Below are positions 55,909 to 64,000 of a DNA stretch of 64,000 bases, one piece after another. The stretch covers positions 310,001-374,000 of the forward strand of contig NZ_RCIQ01000001.1 in the NCBI RefSeq assembly GCF_004000255.1. Direction: 5' to 3'. Made by a program: the position numbers and the translations under genes. The notes beneath the pieces were generated by a model, which had not been told where the DNA came from, searched no databases, and saw nothing but the letters and a program-made list of their open reading frames with translations. The stretch's first letter is position 1. Every line of letters starts with the position of its first letter. Source of the DNA: Nioella ostreopsis. GTDB lineage: Bacteria > Pseudomonadota > Alphaproteobacteria > Rhodobacterales > Rhodobacteraceae.

Positions 55909-55912
55909 GAAA

Positions 55913-55938
55913 AAAGGCGCCCAAGAGGGCGCCTTTTT
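55913..55938. terminator. Bidirectional terminator between the motor operon and clpA
   Basis: GGCGCC (55916-55921) and GGCGCC (55928-55933) with a 6-base loop, flanked by AAAAA and TTTTT, form a hairpin that can end both convergent transcripts. Confidence 0.83.
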
Positions 55939-55944
55939 CCGTTC

Positions 55945-58275
55945 TTATTCCGCCGTCAGCAGCGGGGGTTTCTTCGACGTGATCCTCCGCGCGCCCGGTT
56001 CTTCGATGCGCAGGTCGATTTCGCCATCCTTGACGCCCACCTTGACGTTGCCGCCCTTGGCGAGCTTGCCGAACAGCAGCTCCTCGGCCAGCGGCTTCTT
56101 GATATGTTCCTGGATCACGCGGCCAAGCGGGCGGGCGCCCATGCGGTCGTCATACCCCTTGTCAGCCAGCCATTCCGCCGCCGGACGGGTGAGCTCGATG
56201 GTCACATTGCGATCCATCAGCTGCGCTTCCAGTTGCAGCACGAATTTCTCGACCACTTGCAGGATCACCTCTTTCGGCAGGGTGCCGAAGGAAATCACCG
56301 CGTCCAGACGGTTGCGGAATTCCGGTGTGAAGGTGCGTTCGATGGCAGCGGTATCCTCGCCCTCGCGCCGGTCGCGGCCAAAACCGATGGCAGATTTCGC
56401 CTGCTCCGCCGCGCCCGCGTTCGAGGTCATGATCAGCACCACGTTGCGGAAATCGACGGACCGGCCGTTGTGATCGGTCAGCGTGCCGTGGTCCATCACC
56501 TGCAACAGGATGTTGAACACGTCCGGATGCGCCTTTTCGATCTCATCGAGCAGCAGCACGCAATGCGGGTGCTGGTCGATGCCGTCGGTCAGCAATCCGC
56601 CCTGGTCGAAGCCCACATAGCCCGGAGGCGCGCCAATGAGGCGGCTGACCGCGTGCTTTTCCATGTATTCCGACATGTCGAAGCGCAGCAGTTCCACCCC
56701 GAGCGTATCGGCCAGTTGTTTGGCCACCTCGGTCTTGCCGACGCCGGTGGGGCCGGCAAACAGGTAGTTGCCAATCGGCTTTTCCGGCTCGCGCAGTCCT
56801 GCACGGGCGAGCTTGATGGCGCTGGACAGCGCCTCGATGGCCTTGTCCTGGCCGAACACCACGCGCTTGAGGCTGCGTTCGAGATCCTTCAGCACCTCGG
56901 CATCGTCCTTCGAGACGTTCTTGGGCGGGATGCGGGCGATCTTGGCCACCACGGCCTCGATCTCCTTCGCGCCGATGGTCTTGCGGCGCTTGGATTCCGC
57001 CACCAGATGCTGCGCGGCCCCGGCTTCGTCGATCACGTCGATGGCCTTGTCGGGCAGCTTGCGGTCATTGATGTAACGCGCCGACAGTTCCACCGCTGTC
57101 TTGATTGCGTCATTGGTGTATTTGATGTCGTGATGCTCCTCGAAATAGGGCTTGAGGCCCTTGAGGATCTTGATCGTGTCCTCGACCGACGGCTCGTTCA
57201 CGTCGATCTTCTGGAACCGGCGGGACAGCGCGCGATCCTTCTCGAAATGCTGACGGAATTCCTTGTAAGTCGTCGATCCCATGCAGCGCAGCTTGCCGCC
57301 CTGAAGGGCGGGTTTCAGCAGGTTCGAGGCGTCCATTGCCCCGCCAGATGTCGCGCCCGCACCGATCACGGTGTGGATCTCGTCGATGAAGAGAACCGCG
57401 TCGGGGTGTTCCTCCAACTCGCTGACAACGGCCTTGAGCCGCTCCTCGAAATCGCCGCGATAGCGGGTGCCAGCCAGCAGCGCGCCCATGTCGAGCGAAT
57501 AGATCGTAGCACCTTGCAGCACTTCGGGGGTCTGCCGTTCGACGATCTTCTTGGCCAGACCTTCGGCAATGGCGGTCTTGCCGACCCCGGGGTCGCCCAC
57601 CAGAAGCGGGTTGTTCTTGCGACGGCGGCAAAGAACCTGGATGCAGCGTTCGACCTCGTGTTCACGACCGATCAGCGGGTCGACATCGCCCTTGATCGAC
57701 TTGGCATTCAGATCGACACAGTATTTCGCCAGCGCCGATTCCTTGCCGTCGCCGTCCGGCGTGGCATCGGACGCGCCGTGCAGGCCTTCCTCTTCCGTAG
57801 CGCCGGTGACGGGACGGGATTCGCCGAAGGAGGGGTCCTTGGCGACGCCATGGGCGATGAAGTTGACCGCGTCGTAACGGGTCATGTCCTGTTCCTGCAG
57901 GAAATAGGCGGCATTCGATTCGCGTTCGGCGAAGATGGCGACCAATACATTGGCACCGGTCACCTCGGTGCGGCCGGAGCTTTGCACATGGATCGCGGCG
58001 CGCTGGATCACGCGCTGGAAGGCGGCGGTCGGCACCGCCTCGGAGCCTTCCACATCGGTGACCAGCGTCGACAGCTCTTCGTCGATGAATTCAACAAGGG
58101 TCTGGCGCAGCTCTTCGAGATCGACGGAGCAGGCCTGCATGACCTTCATCGCGTCGGGCTCTTCCAGAAGGGCGAGCAGCAGATGTTCCAAAGTTGCGAG
58201 TTCATGACGGCGCGCATTGGCATTCGCCAGTGCGGCGTGGATGGCCTGCTCAAGGGTGTTCGAAAACGACGGCAC
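55945..58275 (-). CDS. clpA: ATP-dependent Clp protease ATP-binding subunit ClpA
   Basis: The unfoldase of ClpAP. The 776 residues begin [20 protein letters not shown] and a Clp N-domain, then two AAA+ modules: Walker [14 protein letters not shown] (about 222-234) with [21 protein letters not shown], and Walker [15 protein letters not shown] (about 505-518), with [16 protein letters not shown] and the IGF/VGF type ClpP-binding loop MVSAIGFG read here as KSAIGFGRD. The length and motif set match ClpA (not ClpB, which has a long middle domain). clpS is not adjacent. Its promoter lies in the 191-bp AT-rich gap to gloB. Confidence 0.95.
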   Translation of the reverse strand: MPSFSNTLEQAIHAALANANARRHELATLEHLLLALLEEPDAMKVMQACSVDLEELRQTLVEFIDEELSTLVTDVEGSEAVPTAAFQRVIQRAAIHVQSSGRTEVTGANVLVAIFAERESNAAYFLQEQDMTRYDAVNFIAHGVAKDPSFGESRPVTGATEEEGLHGASDATPDGDGKESALAKYCVDLNAKSIKGDVDPLIGREHEVERCIQVLCRRRKNNPLLVGDPGVGKTAIAEGLAKKIVERQTPEVLQGATIYSLDMGALLAGTRYRGDFEERLKAVVSELEEHPDAVLFIDEIHTVIGAGATSGGAMDASNLLKPALQGGKLRCMGSTTYKEFRQHFEKDRALSRRFQKIDVNEPSVEDTIKILKGLKPYFEEHHDIKYTNDAIKTAVELSARYINDRKLPDKAIDVIDEAGAAQHLVAESKRRKTIGAKEIEAVVAKIARIPPKNVSKDDAEVLKDLERSLKRVVFGQDKAIEALSSAIKLARAGLREPEKPIGNYLFAGPTGVGKTEVAKQLADTLGVELLRFDMSEYMEKHAVSRLIGAPPGYVGFDQGGLLTDGIDQHPHCVLLLDEIEKAHPDVFNILLQVMDHGTLTDHNGRSVDFRNVVLIMTSNAGAAEQAKSAIGFGRDRREGEDTAAIERTFTPEFRNRLDAVISFGTLPKEVILQVVEKFVLQLEAQLMDRNVTIELTRPAAEWLADKGYDDRMGARPLGRVIQEHIKKPLAEELLFGKLAKGGNVKVGVKDGEIDLRIEEPGARRITSKKPPLLTAE

Positions 58276-58466
58276 TGCCTGTGCTCCTTTCGTTGCGCCG
58301 GACGGGCGAAGGGGCGCTCGCGTCCGACAGTGGCCTCATACTGTTAAGGTTCGGTTTTTGTCCGCACAGTTCAAGGTATTTCTCTTCAATTTTTCTTCGG
58401 GCCGCTGCCATTTTTCGTGAAGTCGCATTTTTGGGCGGCGATTGAGGGTCAAAAGGGGCGCACCTG

Positions 58467-59234
58467 TCAGAATCGATCCTTTCGGGCGCGGATTTCGGTA
58501 AAGACTGCCACGTCGTCGGCAGTCTCCAGTCCAAGCTGCGCGCGGATGGCAGGGTCATGGGCGCGCAGGAAGGGGTTGGTGTCCAGTTCTTCCTGCAGGG
58601 TCGAGGGCACCGTGGGCCGCCCTTCGGCCCGGGCGGCGTCGATGGCCCTTGACCGAGAGATAAGCGCCGGATTGCCCGGATCAATGGTCAGCGCGAATTT
58701 CGCGTTGCTGGCGGTGTATTCGTGGCCGGAACAGACCAGGGTTTCCGGGGGCAGGGCGGCCAGGCGGGCAAGGCTTGCATGCATCATCTCCGGTGTGCCT
58801 TCGAAAAGCCGCCCGCAGCCAAGCGCCATCAGGCTGTCGGCGGTGAAAACGGCGGAGCTGTCGGGGAAGTGAAAGGCGATATGGCCGACGGTATGGCCGG
58901 ACACCTCGATCACCGTGCCGCTTTCGCCACCGATTGTCACCGCGTCGCCGGGATTGACCGCGTGATCCAACGGCGGCAGCCGACCCGCGTCAGCGGCATT
59001 ACCCCATGTCTTTGCGCCCGTGGCCTCGACCAATGGCGCGACCCCGTCGATATGGTCCCAATGATGGTGGGTGATCAGGATATCGGTCAGCGTCCAGCCC
59101 CGCGCGGCCAGCTCAGCCTGAATGGGCTCCGGATCGGGAACATCGACCACGGCCGTGGCCCCGGTGGTCGCATCGTGCAGCAGGAATGCATAATTATCGG
59201 CAAGGCAGGGCACGGTGATGATCTGCAAGGGCAT
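58467..59234 (-). CDS. gloB: Hydroxyacylglutathione hydrolase (glyoxalase II)
   Basis: A 255-residue metallo-beta-lactamase-fold enzyme that hydrolyses S-D-lactoylglutathione to D-lactate and glutathione. THHHWDHIDG (about 54-63) carries the binuclear metal ligands; VSGHTVGHIAFHFPDSSAVFTAD with GHTxGH follows, then LVCSGHEYTASNAKFAL. Start ATG at 59234 (MPLQIITVPCLADNYAFLL) is supported by AAGGA. A longer frame to 59405 crosses the divergent methyltransferase start. Divergent from the methyltransferase gene, and 191 bp upstream of clpA on the same strand. Confidence 0.95.
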   Translation of the reverse strand: MPLQIITVPCLADNYAFLLHDATTGATAVVDVPDPEPIQAELAARGWTLTDILITHHHWDHIDGVAPLVEATGAKTWGNAADAGRLPPLDHAVNPGDAVTIGGESGTVIEVSGHTVGHIAFHFPDSSAVFTADSLMALGCGRLFEGTPEMMHASLARLAALPPETLVCSGHEYTASNAKFALTIDPGNPALISRSRAIDAARAEGRPTVPSTLQEELDTNPFLRAHDPAIRAQLGLETADDVAVFTEIRARKDRF

Positions 59235-59296
59235 GGCAAATTCCTTCTTCCCGGTTAAGCTGGCCCTGACCGTCGCCCAAACCCGAGGGGGTTGCA

Positions 59297-60085
59297 ATGC
59301 ATCTCGACGTGCTGGACCTGCGCCAGTTCTACTACCGGACCCGGTTGGGCCGCATTGCTCAGAAGGCAGTGCGCGACCAGGTGACGGCGTTCTGGCCCGA
59401 GGCACGGGGGCAGACGGTCGTTGGATTCGGTTTCGCGGTGCCTTTGCTGCGCCCCTATCTGGGCGAGGCGGAACGGGTCATCGGCCTGATGCCGGGGGCG
59501 CAGGGGGTGATGCCCTGGCCCGCCGGTCAGGACAATGTCAGTGTCCTGTGCCACGAAACCCGCTGGCCGCTGCCCGCGGGGCTTGTCGACAGACTTGTCT
59601 GCCTGCACGGGCTGGAAACCTCTCAGCATCCGGCGGCGGTGCTGGAGGAATGCCACCGGGTGCTGGCACCGGGAGGCAAGGCGCTGTTCATCGTGCCGAA
59701 CCGGGGCGGGCTATGGGCCCGGCGCGACGCGACGCCCTTCGGCTTTGGCCGACCCTATTCGCTTGGCCAGCTGGAGGAACAGATCCGCAACCACGGGTTC
59801 GAACCCGAACGTCATCGCGCCGCGCTCTTCGCGCCGCCAAGTCAGGCGCGGTTCTGGCTCAGGAGCGCGGAGTTGGTCGAGAATATGGGCCGCAAACTGT
59901 CCAGCTACTATGCGGGCGGCGTCATCATGCTGGAGGCCAGAAAGCACACATTCGCCCCCACACGGCCCGGTTTGGCAGAGCGCGTCAAACGTCCCCTGCG
60001 CATCCTCGATTCTGCGCCCCAGCCCGCCCGCGTGAGGGATAATGACGCGGCGCAGGGTCTTGTTCAGCTCTCACGGGACGGGTGA
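59297..60085 (+). CDS. Class I SAM-dependent methyltransferase-like protein
   Basis: A 262-residue protein with a shortened Rossmann start, [16 protein letters not shown] (about 40-55), the DxG/GxGxG loop being weak, and a typical post-core motif [19 protein letters not shown] (about 119-137). [20 protein letters not shown] follows. The fold and motif order suggest a methyltransferase of the PF08241 type. The weak SAM motif means activity should not be taken for granted. It is divergent from gloB with 62 bp between starts, which is a gene pair I recall from related genomes. Substrate unknown. Confidence 0.75.
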   Translation: MHLDVLDLRQFYYRTRLGRIAQKAVRDQVTAFWPEARGQTVVGFGFAVPLLRPYLGEAERVIGLMPGAQGVMPWPAGQDNVSVLCHETRWPLPAGLVDRLVCLHGLETSQHPAAVLEECHRVLAPGGKALFIVPNRGGLWARRDATPFGFGRPYSLGQLEEQIRNHGFEPERHRAALFAPPSQARFWLRSAELVENMGRKLSSYYAGGVIMLEARKHTFAPTRPGLAERVKRPLRILDSAPQPARVRDNDAAQGLVQLSRDG

Positions 60086-60384
60086 ATCGAGGGCATACCG
60101 TGGTGTGCCAAGGCATACAGTTGCACCTGACTCGCGCCTTATCCACAGAAAAAGCAGGAAAAAACGTTAGCTTCAAAGCGTCGCAGGACGGTGAAATGCG
60201 TCAAAACCCCGGAAAAACAGGGGGTTCAGCGGATTCCCGCCAATTGCCGTGGCTGTTGCAGGCTGCAGAACCCTCTGCTACATCCAGCGCGATTTCAGGT
60301 GGGCGGGGACAGATACCGCCTTTAGACAGAACCGCCGGGCACACCGCAGGGTGTGGTCCCGGCCACTGTATCGGAAGGGTGGAC
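60086..60384. promoter_or_regulatory. Upstream region of the atp operon with a perfect DnaA box
   Basis: A 299-bp gene-free stretch. A perfect DnaA box TTATCCACA lies at 60139-60147. Further on, AACCCC/GGGGTT (60202-60207 and 60220-60225) form a small hairpin. I did not find a convincing -35/-10 pair; the atp promoter should be somewhere here. Confidence 0.6.
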
Positions 60385-60945
60385 GTGTCGGAAACAGCTT
60401 CGATCTCGACCGGCATTGCCTCGCGTTACGCGACGGCGGTGTTCGATCTTGCCACAGAGGATAATGCGCTCACTGCGCTCGAGGCCGATCTGGCCACGCT
60501 GGAAGCCGCTCTGGCCGACAGCGAAGACCTGCGAGAGCTGATCGCATCGCCGATCTATTCGCGCGAAGACATGCAGGCCGGTATCGCGGCCGTCGCTTCG
60601 GCCATGGGCCTTGGCGCAATCATGTCCAACACGCTGAAACTGATGGCCAGCAAGCGCCGTCTGTTCGTCGTGCCGCAGATGATCGCCGCGCTGCGCGAGA
60701 AGATTGCAGATCACAAAGGCGAAGTGACCGCCGATGTCGTGTCGGCCAAGGCGCTGACCAAAACCCAGTCCGACAAGCTCGCGAAGGCCCTCAAGGCTGC
60801 CGTTGGCAAGGACGTGAAACTGAATGCAACCGTCGATGAACGCATCATTGGCGGTCTTGTCGTTAAGGTGGGCTCGAAGATGATCGACACGTCGATCCGC
60901 TCCAAGCTCAACACCCTCCAGAACACTATGAAAGAGGTCGGATAA
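60385..60945 (+). CDS. atpH: ATP synthase F1 subunit delta
   Basis: The stalk subunit linking F1 to F0. About 186 residues starting from GTG at 60385 (VSETASISTGIASRYATAVF), preceded by GGAAGGG. The N-terminal helical domain begins GIASRYATAVFDLATEDNAL and the C-terminal half contains VTADVVSAKALT and TVDERIIGGLVVKVGSKMID, characteristic of delta/OSCP. First gene of the atpHAGD operon; F0 genes are not present, as usual in alphaproteobacteria. Confidence 0.95.
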   Translation: MSETASISTGIASRYATAVFDLATEDNALTALEADLATLEAALADSEDLRELIASPIYSREDMQAGIAAVASAMGLGAIMSNTLKLMASKRRLFVVPQMIAALREKIADHKGEVTADVVSAKALTKTQSDKLAKALKAAVGKDVKLNATVDERIIGGLVVKVGSKMIDTSIRSKLNTLQNTMKEVG

Positions 60946-62484
60946 ATGACTATCCAAGCAGCCGAGATCTCTGCGATCCTCAAGGAGCAGATCAAGAGCT
61001 TTGGCCAGGAGGCCGAAGTCGCCGAGGTGGGCCGTGTGCTTTCCGTTGGTGACGGTATCGCCCGTGTTTACGGTCTGGACAATGTCCAGGCAGGTGAGAT
61101 GGTCGAATTCCCCGGCGGCATCATGGGGATGGCGCTGAACCTCGAATCCGACAATGTCGGCGTCGTGATCTTCGGCTCCGACCGGGACATCAAGGAAGGT
61201 GACACCGTCAAGCGCACCAACTCGATCGTGGACGTGCCCGCGGGCGACGGTCTGCTCGGTCGTGTTGTCGATGGTCTGGGCAACCCGATCGACGGCAAGG
61301 GCCCGATCGTGTCCTCCGAGCGTCGCGTGGCCGACAGCAAGGCGCCGGGCATCATCCCGCGTAAGTCGGTGCATGAACCGATGGCAACCGGCCTGAAATC
61401 CGTTGACGCCATGATCCCGATCGGCCGTGGCCAGCGGGAACTGATCATCGGCGACCGTCAGACCGGCAAGACCGCCGTGGCGCTCGACGCGATCCTGAAC
61501 CAGAAATCCTACAACGATGCCGCCGGCGACGACGAGAGCAAGAAGCTCTACTGCGTCTACGTGGCTGTCGGCCAGAAGCGCTCGACCGTTGCGCAGCTGG
61601 TGAAGAAGCTGGAAGAAACCGGCGCGATCGACTACTCGATCGTCGTGGCCGCCACCGCATCCGACCCCGCGCCGATGCAGTTCCTGGCCCCCTACGCCGC
61701 AACAGCAATGGCGGAATACTTCCGCGACAATGGCCGCCACGCGCTGATCATCTATGATGACCTGTCCAAGCAGGCCGTGTCCTATCGCCAGATGTCGCTG
61801 CTGCTGCGCCGCCCGCCGGGTCGTGAAGCTTACCCCGGTGACGTTTTCTACCTCCACTCCCGCCTGCTGGAGCGTTCCGCGAAGCTGAACGAAGACCACG
61901 GCGCTGGCTCGCTGACCGCTCTGCCGATCATCGAAACCCAGGGCGGCGACGTGTCGGCCTTTATTCCGACCAACGTGATCTCGATCACCGACGGCCAGAT
62001 CTTCCTGGAAACCGAGCTGTTCTACCAGGGCATCCGTCCCGCCGTGAACACCGGTCTGTCGGTGTCTCGTGTGGGCTCCTCCGCTCAGACCAAGGCGATG
62101 TCCTCGGTTGCCGGTCCAGTGAAACTGTCGCTCGCTCAGTACCGCGAAATGGCGGCCTTCGCCCAGTTCGGGTCCGACCTCGACGCCGCAACTCAGCGCC
62201 TGCTGAACCGTGGTGCCCGTCTGACCGAGCTGATGAAGCAGCCCCAGTACTCGCCGCTGACCAACGCGGAAATCGTCTGCGTCATCTACGCCGGCACCAA
62301 CGGGTATCTCGACAAGGTCGCGATGTCCGATGTGGGCCGTTTCGAAGCCGGCCTGCTGGCGCATCTGCGCGGCAAGCACGAGGCTCTGCTGGATGACATC
62401 ACCAACAATGACCGCAAGGTCAAAGGTGAGCTTGAAGACAAGGTCAAGACAGCACTCGACGAATTCGCCGCTGATTTCGCATAA
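60946..62484 (+). CDS. atpA: ATP synthase F1 subunit alpha
   Basis: The 512-residue regulatory alpha subunit of the F1 hexamer. Walker A GDRQTGKT at residues 169-176, [15 protein letters not shown] near the C-terminus, and [15 protein letters not shown]-like sequence ([20 protein letters not shown]) are all present. Starts immediately after atpH (1-bp shift after the stop) with the usual [17 protein letters not shown]. Gene context is canonical atpHAGD. Confidence 0.98.
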   Translation: MTIQAAEISAILKEQIKSFGQEAEVAEVGRVLSVGDGIARVYGLDNVQAGEMVEFPGGIMGMALNLESDNVGVVIFGSDRDIKEGDTVKRTNSIVDVPAGDGLLGRVVDGLGNPIDGKGPIVSSERRVADSKAPGIIPRKSVHEPMATGLKSVDAMIPIGRGQRELIIGDRQTGKTAVALDAILNQKSYNDAAGDDESKKLYCVYVAVGQKRSTVAQLVKKLEETGAIDYSIVVAATASDPAPMQFLAPYAATAMAEYFRDNGRHALIIYDDLSKQAVSYRQMSLLLRRPPGREAYPGDVFYLHSRLLERSAKLNEDHGAGSLTALPIIETQGGDVSAFIPTNVISITDGQIFLETELFYQGIRPAVNTGLSVSRVGSSAQTKAMSSVAGPVKLSLAQYREMAAFAQFGSDLDAATQRLLNRGARLTELMKQPQYSPLTNAEIVCVIYAGTNGYLDKVAMSDVGRFEAGLLAHLRGKHEALLDDITNNDRKVKGELEDKVKTALDEFAADFA

Positions 62485-62496
62485 GGAGGTCAGGCA

Positions 62497-64000
<1,504 letters not shown>

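Noticed and set aside
56104-58347. Long open frame antisense to clpA (747 codons)
   Set aside because: Same reason: the ClpA motifs are perfect on the other strand, and this frame has none.
58250-58684. Minus-strand frame between gloB and clpA
   Set aside because: It overlaps the gloB end and clpA start in another frame; no ribosome site or recognisable domain.

Overview
The window is a GC-rich (roughly 64-66% by eye) stretch of an alphaproteobacterial chromosome, most probably from the Roseobacter/Rhodobacteraceae group. The evidence is a PccR-type regulator with TTTGCAAA operators beside pccB, a short proline-tRNA ligase, a SUV3-like helicase followed by an S4 protein, fdxA and carD, an atpHAGD operon separate from F0 genes, and a repeat of the type I associate with Rhodobacterales near 45.4 kb. 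All calls are from reading the sequence; no database was searched. The sequence is mostly ordinary core chromosome. There is no prophage, CRISPR array, rRNA or tRNA that I could see.

Layout. 1-3.5 kb: an ArgP-like LysR gene (cut by the window edge) divergent from a LysE exporter, an EamA transporter, a HAD protein that has lost its catalytic aspartates, and a YdcH protein. 3.5-16.4 kb: the propionyl-CoA assimilation cluster, with coxG, pccR, an MFS transporter, pccB, several small lipoprotein and hypothetical genes, pccA, and a one-chain methylmalonyl-CoA mutase. 16.5-22.2 kb: an AI-2E transporter, the DnaA regulator hdaA, and ppk-ppx behind a PhoB-like box. 22.2-31.9 kb: a LysR gene broken by one in-frame stop, an FAD oxidoreductase, pepT, proS, a tandem pair of duplicated secreted proteins with duplicated control elements, and lolC/E-lolD.

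32-48.6 kb: an SCP2-hydrolase pair, a TPR protein, the large helicase, an S4 protein with an apparent CTG start, fdxA, carD followed by three 20-bp perfect palindromes, cobS/cobT (lower ligand and late cobalamin steps, serving the B12-dependent mutase), a KefC-like antiporter, Lrp-hppD, a D-lyxose isomerase, and a hisC-tyrA-extensin operon. hisC, tyrA and hppD tie together tyrosine synthesis and breakdown. 48.6-49.4 kb is a lower-GC island with a GNAT gene. 49.4-64 kb: DUF2125, chaC, a MotA/MotB-like ion-motor pair with an extraordinary periplasmic coiled coil, clpA, gloB, a methyltransferase and the F1 ATP synthase operon, running off the end in atpD.

The best candidate for an undescribed system is the motor pair at 51.2-55.9 kb: a TolQ/MotA-like channel followed by a 1046-residue MotB-like protein. 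That protein has a proton-channel aspartate in its only membrane helix, about 850 residues of Ala/Glu-rich coiled coil built from repeats, and an OmpA-like peptidoglycan-binding end. Also notable are the palindrome triplet at 38.4 kb, the duplicated promoter-gene-terminator units at 28.1-29.25 kb, the HAD pseudoenzyme, the CTG start, and the PhoB-like box that may give ppk a leaderless message.
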